Part shown: piece after piece, positions 1 through 11,500 of the stretch
How the letters are laid out: the number at the start of each line of letters is the position of its first letter
How positions within the stretch are numbered: the first letter of the stretch is position 1
Source of the DNA: Psococerastis gibbosa
Taxonomy: Eukaryota > Arthropoda > Insecta > Psocodea > Psocidae
Assembly (NCBI GenBank): GCA_963971405.1
Contig: OZ020486.1
Span: forward strand, 39,641,419-39,705,418
DNA length: 64,000 bases
Direction: 5' to 3'
Notes under the pieces: generated by a model
What the model saw: only the letters and a program-made list of their open reading frames with translations
Databases searched by the model: none
Told to the model about the DNA's origin: nothing
Position numbers and translations under genes: made by a program

Positions 1-52
1 CCAGGGGCATTAAATAAATACCGGTATTATAATCGCCCCGATCAGGCTGCTG
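1..52. repeat. MITE family A, right end, cut by window edge
   Basis: The stretch ending in CCGATCAGGCTGCTGA matches the right end of the inverted-repeat element at 3731..3895 (CTCGATCAGGCTGCTGA there). The left part lies outside the window. It abuts a different but similar element at 54..212. Confidence 0.6.
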
Positions 53-53
53 A

Positions 54-212
54 AGCCCGATTATGGCGATTTGGGATTTGATAATAACGGTGTTTATTCA
101 ATTGTTTAATTTTCCCGAGCATATTTTAACACCGTCACGTGACACCTTGCTAATGCGGTACTAAAAAATAAGCCCGATATTATAATAATCCCAAATCGCC
201 ATGATTGGGCTG
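54..212. mobile_element. MITE family B (inverted-repeat element)
   Basis: The left end AGCCCGATTATGGCGATTTG is the inverse of the right end CAAATCGCCATGATTGGGCT, giving terminal inverted repeats of about 25 bp around an AT-rich core with no coding capacity. A second, longer copy lies at about 9983..10345 in La intron 2 and shares the core string CGTCACGTG.CACCTT. The superfamily is not clear from the sequence. Confidence 0.65.
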
Positions 213-319
213 CTAGTCGAACATTTTTACATTATTAAGTTTAGAAGGCAGCATATCAAAAACTGCTACCGTGTACTGTGTTTTTGTTTCTCATGGCTAT
301 ACGATCTTGTTGTGTTGAC

Positions 320-560
320 TCTTATCTGTACTTGGTTAATTCAGGCTTTCGCCTGTTTCATAGCATTAATGGTAAGCTTGTCTCAGTTGGTATTGCCGGT
401 GTAGGTTGACATCGAGAACGTATACCAGTTTGCCAATGGCGAAAAATTCATACGGACTGGAAAGAATTCAAATAATGTCCGAAATGCATGGGGTCGATAG
501 CATTGGACAATGGACCACTATAAGTAGGCCTGGGTCCATAAAAAGTTCTTTAAAAAAAAA
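320..560. repeat. Interspersed repeat R1, copy 1
   Basis: This stretch, in a dynein intron, is repeated with substitutions at about 38862..39110 in the frizzled intron. Both copies carry the strings GTAGGTTGACATCGAGAAC and TATACCAGTTTGCCAATGGC and end in an A-rich stretch after CCATAAAAAGT. There is no ORF. The A-rich end suggests a retroposed element, but its origin is unknown. Confidence 0.6.
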
Positions 561-609
561 AAACTAACCTTGTGTTCAGCTATCTTAGACTGTGTATGCT
601 GGGTTGCAG

Positions 610-1437
610 GAAGGAGTGTACGTCTACAAGCTGTTTTTGGAAGGAGCTGGATGGGACAAGAATGGTGCGAAACTCATGGAATCAGCCCCTAAAGTTCTGA
701 CAGTCCTCATGCCGGTCATTCATATTTCCGCCATCAATTCGAATATCGTCAAGAAAGATCCCACCATTGGATTGTACCAGGTATGACCATGTTCTCTATA
801 CTAAATCCTTTCTCTTGGCATTGCCTCATGCCTCAGCAGATATCGCATGATTATAGTTTGCCCCGAGACTTGTTCTATTATCTTTAATCTATTATAGTAA
901 GTTTCAAATGAATGTGTTAGGCGAGGGCCGTGGAGGAATGATTAGAGACCTTGCATTTCTATCGGGAGAAAAATAGGATTTACTCAATAATTCAGAGAAG
1001 AATACAAGAGTAATGAGTCAATCGTCCAAAAACCATCAGACCATATCAGGGCTAAGCCTGATGATGGGAGGAGCACCCACTCCCGAAACTTTCCCGTAAC
1101 AACAAGCTTCACCCAAATTGTTGAAGATTGTGAAACCCCTGCCTCTAATGACTACTAAAACTACAGGGAATGAAAGTCCAATTAACCCTTGTTAAATAAT
1201 ATTACATCATTCCCATTAACCTTTTCCAACAAATATATAGCCCTGACTCCACTAGGTTGGTTTAGAAATAGAACAGTCATTATTTATTTATTTATTTATT
1301 ACTTTCAGTGTCCGGTGTACAAGAAACCTGTGCGCACTGACTTAACATTCGTAACTGCCCTCTACCTATCACCAAGCGACAAATCGCCCGAACACTGGAC
1401 CGAACGGAGCGTCGCCCTACTTTGTGACACCAAATAA
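610..1437 (+). CDS. Axonemal dynein heavy chain, last two exons (partial)
   Basis: This is the C-terminal end of a ciliary/flagellar dynein motor heavy chain; the rest of this very large protein lies left of the window. Exon 610..780 follows the acceptor TTGCAG and encodes a segment with LFLEGAGWD and a PVIHISAIN stretch. Exon 1309..1437 follows ACTTTCAG and begins [12 protein letters not shown], then [17 protein letters not shown] and a TAA stop. The exons join in phase 0 across a GTATGA donor. Both blocks match the extreme C-terminus of dynein heavy chains. The CPVYKKPxRTDLT string and the ALLCD-x-K ending fit the DNAH5/DNAH8 outer-arm class better than inner-arm types; this subtype call is from memory. 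The intron holds repeat R2. A candidate AATAAA on + lies only at 1818..1823, beyond the last exon of the opposing ERGIC2 gene. Confidence 0.85.
1017..1235. repeat. Interspersed repeat R2, copy 1
   Basis: This stretch in the last dynein intron, from GAGTCAATCGTCCA to the AT-rich end, is repeated at about 5880..6085 in ERGIC2 intron 1. Both copies carry AAACCATCAG, GACTAAGCCTGAT or GGCTAAGCCTGAT, GACTACTAA and CCATTAACCTTT. There is no coding potential. Confidence 0.6.
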
Positions 1438-1444
1438 CTCGGAA

Positions 1445-1450
1445 TTTATT
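1445..1450 (-). terminator. Candidate ERGIC2 poly(A) signal
   Basis: TTTATT on + reads AATAAA on -, 23 bp past the ERGIC2 stop. Cleavage at the usual 10-30 nt beyond it would fall inside the last coding exon of the convergent dynein gene. Confidence 0.6.
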
Positions 1451-1472
1451 CATACAATTGCATTTGTTTACA

Positions 1473-4400
1473 TCAAGTTTTAAACAAATTGATTCGACAA
1501 GTAATTATTTGTAATAATGCAGCTATGATGCCAGATGTCACGTAAACACCGCCTATGGTGGCACACAGCTTGACAAGAAATTGAGGAAACGAGTCTCTTT
1601 CCTGCATGACGCGCACTTTCAGGGCACTCATATCGTATTTGAAGAAGATTCCGGGAATGCCGTGCGACCCACTCATATGGTTTATAGTGCGCTCTTGATT
1701 TTTGGCCGAGTACTGGAATGTTTTCTGACTAGTCAAAAAAGTGTCTACTTCTGTGGGTACAACTTCTATAAAATACTGGTAGAGCATCATATCTGCAACA
1801 ATAGCATTTAATTCATGAATAAACTGGTTGTTAAATTAGCATGAGCATTTATTATTATTGACACGTGGCAGGACTCTTGATTATTGCATGTAACAAAATG
1901 GAGACTGACCATCCTTCAAAATCAAAATACAAGGGATATTTTGACTACCCAATGCTTTGCGACGGGATAAAACGAGCCAGCATACAAATTCCCCTTCGGA
2001 TTTAATTGTCCCAATGTTGGTCAGCCGCCTGACAAAAAATGGCGGCTTTTAATTGCCTCCTCTCAAGGAGTGTTTCAATCCTTGAAACTAACCCCAGTAG
2101 TACAGCAATCAATAGAGGAGACTGCAATTAAGCAATGGTTCAGACACGGAAAGTGAAAGGAGTACGGGGAAATGGCTTGGGGGAACACCAATGTAGAGAA
2201 ACAAAAACCTGATTGACGGCGATCTTTTGAGGACTTTTACCAGACGAAGCGTTGAATAATCAGAAATGGAGGGAGTGGAGGAGGCTAACGAATCACACCT
2301 AAACAACTGGAGCTGATTATTGATGATGATGGTGACACCAAAAAACGTAGCACGAACAGAAAAGGTTACATTAAAACAGTGGTATCACGCTTTTAAGCAA
2401 GTAAACTGTCATCTTTTTTTTGGACGTTGGAGGCCCCGAAACATTGTCCTATGTTTTGCATTTGTAACAATGGCGGGAGACAGTTGTGTTGACATGTTAC
2501 CTTAACTCCTGTATTTTATCTTTAGTGGTAACCTAAAGGGATGAGGGATAACCTCTTGTGTTCGTGCTGCGCCTGCCAGAGGTCCGCATCGGGTCTGAAA
2601 CCGGTCACCTCATAGCCTACTAATCCTGGCGGGCAGTTTCATTTACTTACTTTCTTCTGTGACTCTTTCATCTCCTTCAAGCGGTTGAATAATGCCTGGG
2701 GTTGAGTCCCCGAAGGAGAAATGATTAATGCGATGGCTGAAATTGTAGTCTCTCTCCGTGATGAAAGCGGATATGTGAATGTGCCCCCTGGGCATCTGTA
2801 AACTCTTGCCAGCCGTGATGTGAAAGTTCCCAGACACTTTATTCAGCTCTAACTGCCCATATATCCTGCAGGCGTCGAAAGGTAAAGTGGGTTTTTTCTT
2901 CCTGCAAATTATAAAATACAGACATAAGACTATTGGCATCGTGATTAGGTCTACTATATCCTTTCCTTATATGAGAGCGTACCGGCCGCTATACCATGTT
3001 GAAACCAGCGGACCAGAGCAGGTTCAAAGCTGCAGATAACTTGGTCGTGTGCACAGTGCCGGTAGGGAAACATGGTAGAACTTGTCCTGGTCACCTCCGA
3101 ACTAATCGTGTGACTTCACTGTGTTTTCCAAGTGGTTCGGAATCCACTATAATCAGGTGGTCCACTGTCCTATGGGCTGGCATAGGACAGTCAAGTCGGG
3201 GTCGCTCTATGGGCCCAAATGAGGCCTAAGTCGTTATAAACCCGACGAACACTACTACTACTACTATATGAGAGCGTTGTCAGCCAGGGGCACTTCTAAC
3301 CGCACTGGTCACCAGAATCCGCCCCAGGACGTGTTTCAAAGTTGTCGAGGGTTTGCCAGAGCCAGAAGAAAGTCATTTCCTACTAGGTCGCTCCAACGCA
3401 ACAAAGTGGTCGTCATCAGCTCAGTTTTGGGGCCGGTATTCGCATAATATGGCCTGCCCCTTGCCTCCTACTAAAGGCTACACCCTTAGAAATGCATTGG
3501 TAAGGACTCCTACACGGCTCGATCGTGCTCCCTTGCAAGGCGGCGCAGTTGAGTATTCTTTACCGAGACATTTCCTAAGTAATAAGTAGAAAACTATCAA
3601 TGACTGCAGGATTGAAAAATGAAAAACTAGTTATTAAAACTTCCACTGCTAACTGTGCCCAATGGGATTAGTGGTTTTAATGGCAATAACTTGTGTATAA
3701 TCACCAATGAGATTATTACTCCCTCAGCTGCAGCCTGATCGAGGCGATTATAATACCAGTATTTATTTAATCCCCTGGTAATAAAAATTTAAACAAGATA
3801 ATTTTATAATGGAAAGTGCTATTCAAAATTTGTTTGTTTACAGTTATAATCCTATTTAACCCCGGTATTATAATGGCCTCGATCAGGCTGCTGATATATT
3901 CGTCTAGCCTGCTTTCTTTAAAAGACAAGTTCCCAAAACTGAGGTCACATTTATACCTTTTAGCTCTCTAAGTACTAACCGCTTTGGAATGTCGTGAAAT
4001 GGCTCTTTATTACTCCTCCACAAAAATTCATGTACATAATGATAGTCACTACGGAGATATGCGTTCACACTTTGTATGTGGTCAAATTGAACCCTTTGTG
4101 CCGGTTCCAATTCAAACCAAGTATCTTCTTCTTCTAAATGACCAAACGCTACGATATTCTGATTTGTGGAATCCAGTATGTCTGCCCCAATAGCTTGAAA
4201 AATTAAGTTAAACTGTTATTGTAAATAAAGAAAGGAAATCTTTAAGATCACTCAAACTCAAAAAGACAGCAAAACACATAAAAAGTAGGCTTATTTCCAA
4301 ACGAATTAAAAAATCTATCGTAATTCCCTCCACTCCTATATCAACAATTATCAACCCATCTATTACAATCCATTCTATCTACCGTCAGGAAAATCTTAGA

Positions 4401-7320
4401 ACGCAACATAATACACAAAATTCCAAAGTTTTTGTGATACATTTAATCTACCTACTGTCCCCCAAACAATACGAGTTCAGTAACTAAGCACAAACGCTGC
4501 TATTAAGGATATAGTGGAACAGTTTTGCAATGCCTGCGAAAATCAGGCACATTGCATTATTCTATTAGATCTCCAAAAAACATTTAAAACAATGGGATAT
4601 GCAAGTGTTTTTTTCTGGATTACCCATTCATTTTTTTTTTTTAAATATAAATAATTATAAATATTTGAGCAATAAAATTCATATTATAAATGTTTTATTT
4701 TCTTATTTATGAATAGTTTTAAATTTGTAAATATGACGCTGAACCTGAAGTTTTATATTTACCTTTACTTTGAACTTCAGTGAGCCTACACAAGCTAAGT
4801 AAAAGGACCCAAAACTGTTACGTCAAATTTGCTGAGAGCCTGCGTATGTTCCCGAAGGAAATATGCACGTTAATGTAATGTATTATTTACACAATCATCC
4901 CCTCTCATAGATTTAGCCAGTAAGTTAGGAATAGGTAACCAGCCACGCACACTCCCATCTCCTCCTCGCGCTCCCAGCCCTATATAAACCAAGGTTTCCT
5001 CTCCCTAGTCAAATTTCCATCTTCTCTTCGAATTGAACAAACCTCAAATCGCTGATAAGGTGTAACTGTGCTAGTGGGTTTCCCTCTGTAGATGGCAGTT
5101 CTTGCCGAAAGCGCTCAGGGTTTTTTTTAACCAGCTTGGGTTTAGTAGACAAAGATAATTTTTTTAACGACTGTGTGGGTTTTACTAATTCTAGTAAGAA
5201 GTTTTGATAAAACATTAAGCTTTTAATTCTTTATTAAAATGAAATACCGCGTAGTCACGAGTAATATAATTTTTTCTATTGTCTATTGTGGTTTTAATAT
5301 CCGCGCCATGAACATTGAAACCAACACAAGGAAGCAATTTAAGAAAGAGTTCGTCGTGATTCCATTACCCTCAATGATGAAAATTTCTCAATTTTATGCA
5401 TTCTTATGTGACATTATGTAAAAATATTCGAATTAGAAGTTACTCCATCAAAAACATACTTACTTCCACAAGGCATGGCGATGGTGAGATCAATAAACAC
5501 ATTTAGTCTTGCATCGAAGTCAGTGTCAGGAAGGAACTTGTATACAATTTTACTATCAAGGTAATACGAAGTTTCCGAAATGAGTAACCAAATAATTATT
5601 AAATACGTGATAATAGAAACTAAAAGAAAATGAACACGCATTTTTGAATTGCTTACATACTCTAGACAGTACAATCAGTAATAGAAACCAAATAGCCTCC
5701 AAATGTACACCATATTATGGTGTTTCCTGTTGCGTTAGCATTCATTGAAAGCAGGGGCCTCACAGTCATAGAACAATTAGGGTGGAGCCCATTGTTAGGC
5801 GAAGGGGGCGATAGGGTTACTTCTGAGGAGGACTGATAGTTTCTGGACGATTGTCTCAATGCTCTTGTATTCATATGTACGATATGACTCAATCGTCCAG
5901 AAACCATCAGTCTTAATCAGGACTAAGCCTGATAATGGGAGTACCCCCCCCCCCCTACCCCGAAAGTCCCTCAATTGTTAACACACTGTGACTCTTATGA
6001 CTACTAACACGAAAGGCAATGTAAGTTCAACTAACTATTTGCTTAATAAATACCATTGCCATTAACCTTTACCAATAGATTCAGTAAATTCACCTTTTTT
6101 ACTTAATGTAGTTTCGGTTCAGTGGGACATGAGAAGTTTAATACAATGCCTTGAGCTTCATTTTGTCGGCCTAGGCAGTAAGGTACTCCTACCCCTAGGG
6201 GAATCGCTAATCATCAGTTTCGATACACATTTTTTTTCTTCAGTTTATTCTTCCGCCTTAGTGCCGCGTGCGCAGCGTGGAAGGTCTCGGGTCTACTTCT
6301 TGTACTCCACATGGTTGGATTTTATCGCCTTGAGCTCTGTAATTGTTTTCCCCCTTTTCTTGACTGGTTAGATTCTTTCTTCGAGTGTTTTCCCTGGTCT
6401 GCTAATAGGTCTCTGGGTGATCCTTCTTCAGATCTTCTCTCATACTTTGGACGTGGCCGCATCGTTGCAGCTGCTTGGTCTCCAAACTTTACTCTGCTGA
6501 TTCGACTTTTAAATCTTGCCATTGCTACAATTGTTGTTGTTGTTGATAGTAGCATGTAATGCTAATGATTGCCAATATTGATCGATCACAGTAAAGTTGA
6601 TTTAGTGGCACCACTAAGAGTCGTGCAATTAACTATTCCGCATAATTTTAATCAAAGCAATCCTGAAGGCCGCCAATTCATAGTTATAAACCATGCAGAA
6701 AGAGAGCTTTCTTGCCATAGCAGATGGGTCCCGCTCTAAAGCAACTAAACTTATATTATTTTTCCTGGTGCCTAGCTAATCTAGCTTGACGTTTATTAAA
6801 GTTAGAAAATAAGTAGGCCTAAGTACCGACTGGCTATTGCAATTGTGCCAAACAATCGGGGTTAATCAACACATTGTGTAGCTGCATTCTTTTCAATCAG
6901 TATCATTACAATTCCCTAGTAGGCCTATACAGTACTATGACATCTGGAGTCGGCTGACTTTCAACTCTTGAGAGTTGGAGGCTGTAAAAGGTTCAAAAAC
7001 GGACGTGCATCTAGTCTCAAAGCCATGGCGCAATCTTCAAGCCTACTGATTGAACAGTTGATATTAAATAAACCAATTGAGCATTTACATCTGGCAAAAC
7101 GTACTTGCCACTCACTAATGTCACTATTAGTGGTGTCTGCAAATTGAGTTAGGTAACTTAGACAAGTCAGTCAAAGAATTACCTTTTGGTACACATGTCA
7201 CATACCTGTGCCGCCAACAGGGGAACCCTCTTGACAAGCTTGTTCCAGCTTCGGGAATGCATCCAAGACTTTAACTGTTTTAACATTAACAACGCTCTTT
7301 ATTCGCTGCCGCAAAACCAT
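1473..7320 (-). CDS. ERGIC2: ERGIC2 (Erv41-type ER-Golgi cargo receptor), complete
   Basis: ERGIC2/Erv41 cycles between ER and cis-Golgi in COPII/COPI vesicles, in a complex with ERGIC3/Erv46 that retrieves and sorts luminal proteins. Coding exons on -: 7320..7206, 5619..5464, 4193..3980, 2901..2651 and 1792..1473. They total 1056 nt, 351 aa, and every junction keeps frame (phases 1,1,2,1). The start ATG at 7320 has G at -3 and +4 and an in-frame TGA upstream. Exon 1 carries LDAFPKLE and GSPVGGT, matching the family N-terminus. A membrane span lies at about residues 40-53, then FLPDTDFDARLN and IAMPC. Exon 3 gives IGADILDSTNQ and EEDTWFELEP, exon 4 DACRIYGQLELNKV and GNFHITAGKSL, and exon 5 GSHGIPGIFFKYDMSAL and a second span at about 317-341. 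The cytosolic tail is very short compared with human ERGIC2. The exon 3 donor (CG|GTTAGT) was chosen because it alone restores frame with a standard acceptor. Confidence 0.93.
2985..3270 (+). mobile_element. SINE family 4, copy 1
   Basis: This stretch in ERGIC2 intron 3 is nearly the same as 52040..52290. Both carry ACCAGAGCAG.TTCAAAG.TGCAGATAAC and GTTCGGAATCCACTATAATC and end in an ACT-repeat tail. GGTTCGGAATCC resembles a Pol III B box. More diverged, longer relatives lie at 15095..15440 and 33255..33600. Confidence 0.65.
3731..3895. mobile_element. MITE family A, full copy
   Basis: The left end CAGCCTGATCGAGGCGATTA and the right end TGGCCTCGATCAGGCTG are inverted copies. The inner part (AATGGAAAGTGCTATTCAAA) recurs at 49495..49648. 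The element is about 165 bp, has no ORF, and lies in ERGIC2 intron 3. Confidence 0.7.
4200..5460. other. ERGIC2 intron 2, no further gene seen
   Basis: This stretch is AT-rich. It has a TATA-like CTATATAAA at about 4980 on + and a 60-codon ATG frame at 5239..5421, which I take as chance because the frame resembles no known protein and lies inside the ERGIC2 transcript on the other strand. Confidence 0.4.
5828..6085. repeat. Repeat R2, copy 2, with a flanking inverted repeat
   Basis: Positions 5880..6085 match 1017..1235. In addition, the left arm CTGATAGTTTCTGGACGATTG (about 5836..5856) is the near inverse of CAATCGTCCAGAAACCATCAG (5891..5911), so the left part can fold back. A C-run of about 14 sits at 5945. 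It lies in ERGIC2 intron 1. Confidence 0.55.
6090..7205. other. ERGIC2 intron 1, remainder
   Basis: No coding exon is recognised. About 45 bp near 6245..6285 (GTGCCGCGTGCGCAGCGTGG) matches the inverse of about 19950..19990 (CTACGCTGCGCACGTGGCAC), so a small dispersed repeat is present. Both strands are open for 77-82 codons at 6311..6559, but neither frame resembles a known protein. Confidence 0.4.
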
Positions 7321-8595
7321 TTCTTTAACTTTATAGCGGCGTCACTTAAAATGCATATTATTAAGGTGATATTTAGTGTAATGAACGTCAAGTATCCAAA
7401 TCTTAGTATAAATTTTGCTACTACAAATTATTAATCAGGTTTCTTAAGTAATGATAAATTAATAGAATACAATAATTTATTTTTTATTAACTTTTCGTTG
7501 ACGTTTTGTTTAACAAAGCAGACGACGTTATCTACGCCATATTTGTATCTAAATTCTAAATATTATTTTTAAAAAACATGGATAATCCGATATAGCATTA
7601 TCTATGCATAGTTAAAACTCTTATCATTCAACAAATTTTTATAAGAGACTGCTTATTAGTCAACCATAGACAGTTAACCTTGAACCTTTCTAGAATCTTG
7701 ACTCTTTCTCGTACTCTATAGTCTATACTCTATACCTAGTATTTATATAAATTATATTTTGCTAAACACGTGCATCGGGAAACCGATAGTTATTTAATCT
7801 GGAGAAATTCGGAAAGTTAACAGTGCTGTAAGTATTTGGTTAGCTGATGCAGTTCATGCTTAAGATAAATTACAGTCGAAATGTAACGTTAACTGCAAAA
7901 ATTTACGCTAACGCTAACTTTGGTGAACGCACTGTGTTTACCATAAACAATAGCGAGTTGGAAATTTTATGTATGTCTTAACAATAATTTATCTCACATG
8001 AATAAGGTGATAATATATGTACTGGTTTTTATAAAGTTAAAATGGTCGCTTTACACAAATAAAAGAATCAATGCGTTTGTCTACAGTGTAAAGTACAAAC
8101 ATTACTTTTACACAAACAAAACAAGTCGCCTATTATTGAGTATCACCTCGCCTAAGCTCGTTTTACCAATCATAAACTTCAACCAAAGTCCGGTGCACAC
8201 GGACGATTCTCCCAGTCGCTATTTGCCGACGTCTCTTTCATTGTAAAGAACCGAACATCTACTAAGAAGGGCCGGTGGAAAACACCAGAGTCTGATTCAG
8301 AAGACTTCTATGATCAGGCGTGTCTAACGGAAAAGCGTCAGCTTCACGCGTGCTTCCAAAATCGACAAAACAATATCTGCTGGCCCTATGGCTACAATGG
8401 GAATGGAATAGAAGTCGACAAATCGTCCGTGTGTACCCGGCCTATGAGTTGGCTATTATTTGTATCTGACTACCTGATTTTAACCTGAGAACAGTAGGGA
8501 TTTAAACTAAAAGCATGACGAAGATAACCATATAAATTTAGATACAAGTAGGTCTTCTTGTTTCTTAGATTTTACATTTGCAGATATAACCTATC
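7321..8595. promoter_or_regulatory. Divergent ERGIC2/La 5' region
   Basis: This is the only space between the ERGIC2 start (- strand) and the La start (+ strand), so it should hold both promoters. TTTGCAG at 8577..8583, just before the La ATG and after a T-rich run, looks like a 3' splice site, so La probably has a non-coding first exon further left. A MITE (8186..8455) sits inside. No clear TATA box is seen. Confidence 0.5.
8186..8455. mobile_element. MITE family C, copy 1
   Basis: The left end CCGGTGCACACGGACGATTC is the near inverse of the right end AATCGTCCGTGTGTACCCGG. It shares its TIR and body (AGAAGACTTCTATGATC, GGCTACAATGG) with 21596..21885 and 24960..25233. Non-coding, about 270 bp. 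Confidence 0.7.
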
Positions 8596-11500
8596 ATGAC
8601 TTCGGTAGAAGAATCCGTAACTGGAAATGATGGAGCTGCTGCCAATGGATCGACAAAAACGGAATCTCAATCGGAAGTTGAAGTACCCAGCAACTTAGAA
8701 CCTCGTATTATACGACAGATTGAAGTAAGTAGTCAATGTTTATATTTATAAACCCTCATTCACATGCGCAATTAACCCATTTTCCCCCCATGTTGAAAAT
8801 CCTACTTTCTCCAGAAGTTACATGCTCCCATTAGTGATGTGTAACCGGGAGCAGTCGACTCATACGGACCGACTCCTATGGATGGACAGTGGAGTCGATT
8901 CCACGACGAATACTCAGTAATGAAACTGCCTACAATAAGTCCTACCGGACTTGATCCACTGTCTCATTACATGTAGCTGTAACTGTTCTGTAGCTGACTC
9001 CGCTCCATAAGGCGGGTATAGCATCTTATGTGTATGTTAACGAGCAATCGGAATTACAAGCAAGGGCGGAAAAGTCAGTCTACCGCCGGTAGAACCAATC
9101 CGTTTACAAAGTCAGTGTACGTATCTTTGAGAGTGAGTTTAGGTTTTGACTTGCATGCCCTTCTTGTTTTGACTCTTTTCTGACACGTCTTGACGATGGC
9201 GTGAGCCGAAACCGGTTGTGTATTTTTTATAGTTGTTTGACTGGCGTAACACTGTACAAAGTGAGTGACAGTAAGTTATGTTTCATTTCAGTATTATTTT
9301 GGAGATTCAAATCTTCCCCGGGACAAGTTTATGCTGGAACAAATAAAAGTTGCCGATGGTTGGATTCCAATGAGCACAATGCTCAAGTTCCAGAGACTTA
9401 CCCAAATTACGTCAGACCCTCAAATAATTGCTGCTGCGTTGAAAAATTCTGATCTCATGGAAGTTGACAGTAGTGGTGACGAGCCGAAAATTCGACGATC
9501 TCCAGAGCATCCTCTGCCAGAGTTAAATGAAGAGAGAAGGAATGAGTTATCGACTCGAACCGTTTATTGCAAGGTATGAATGAATGAATAACGACTTTAT
9601 TGCAAAAATTGGCGAACAATAAGACTATAACGTATTTTTTTCATGTTAACCATAGGTAATAGCAGTATACATAGTAATATAACTTAAATTATATGGAATA
9701 TAAAACGGAAGGGGAAAAAAATATAATGAAGGAGGGAAAAGGGGATGGGGTCCAGTGTTCGTACCGCTACGAGGTATGGGTAAATTTGGAGTTTCAGAAG
9801 GGGGTTTTTCGTTGATGAAATATAACTTTCCTTATAAAAAAAAGGAATGTTCTTGGTAATTTTCATTGTTCCATATAGAAGCATTTTATATTTCCGGAAG
9901 CCTTTCCTCTAGCCGCTGGTTTTAAATAATATCTGGAAGGTTCCACATTGCCCTACATAGGGGTCCCCCTTCTCTGCAACCCTATTATGGCGATTTGGGA
10001 TTAACATAATACCGGGGTTTATTAAATTGTTTTAAACAAATGAGTGCAAAATACGCGGGATATTAAAATTGATAAATTTATGTTTTTGGTGAGTTTTCAA
10101 TTTTTTTCTCTCTGAGATGTAGACACTTTATTATTTATTTATTATATTTCAAGATTAATTCTACCTGTACATTTTAATATTTATTAGTATTTCCTTCAAT
10201 TATGAAACAATGCAACCTTGCTCTTGTATTTCAATCATTTATTAATTTCAATTTTAACAACGTCACGTGGCACCTTACTGATGCGGCATTAAAAATAAAC
10301 CGCGGTATTATGGTAAAGCTAACTAGCCATAATAGAGCGGCTGACTGACTGAAATCTTATATGATTTTCCACTTAATTCAGTTGTGCAGTAGAGAAGTTG
10401 CATAATATGGCCCAAATCATGAGGTTGCGCCAAATGTAGAATACTATGTAAATACCAGGCAAAACCTACCACCACCTCACACTCGACCCCATCTTCTCGG
10501 CAATGGTGCAGTCGTCAACTCCACAATCACAACTGTAAATTATAATCAGACATCTTAACAATCAAACACAGACCATAACATACTATCTTAGACGATCCCT
10601 GTGCAACCTCGTTGTACAGGGCGCTCTTAATAACTACTTTAACCCCGTACCAAACCATCACACCACATTTCAAAAACGTTAGGTGGAGACCTAATGGTGC
10701 AGATATCCGCAAGGATCCCGCGCTTTAAAAAAGAAATATATACATAAATACCCCGAGCACAAAGTCTTCCAGAATAGTTAATTTATTGCAATTGTAATTT
10801 AATCAAAAATTAAACATTTCAAATTTATCATGTCATATTCATAATATTTAAGGGCTTCGGATTGGACACAACTTTGGATTCAGTGATGGCAACATTGGAG
10901 CCTTATGGGCCGATTGACAATATTATCATGCGAAAATATAAGGATAAAGTCAGTACAAAACCGCTGTACAAATTCAAAGGCTCTGTCTTCGTCACATTTT
11001 CTTCAAAAGAGAAGGCGCAAGAATTTCTCGACTTACCATCAGTCAAATTTGGAGAGACCGAACTGCTTCGAATGTTTGTGTAAGTAATTATTTTGCAACT
11101 TCTAAACTATTTTTGTGTGCCTAAACTTTGTTGATATGGAAAAACTGCAGCATCCCAAATAGAGCAGTGGTGAAGTGATTTGACTTGTAAGGCCTAGACA
11201 TTTAATGCGTTGTCTAGGCACAGTTCGAGCTTTATTTTGGAGGCAGTCTTCCACGATTGACCGTCTACAATTGCTCATTGTGCGGTTGGCTGGGGATATT
11301 GGTAATTGTTAGTCTACTTGTTAAGTAGCCATCCGAGCTGAGACATCACCGTTTGGCGCGGTTTCCACCGACCGACTAGGGCTAAATACAAATACGGTGA
11401 CGTGGTGGCAGACATTCAAGACTTAGACGGGGTTTCCAATGACCTCGCATTGCAGAATGCAAATGACATTGACGGAAATGTTTGTTTTACTCTATGCCAC

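Noticed and set aside
3957..4193. ERGIC2 exon 3 ending at GGTATAAAT (3957)
   Set aside because: That donor gives the wrong phase for the next exon; CG|GTTAGT at 3980 restores frame and the family alignment.
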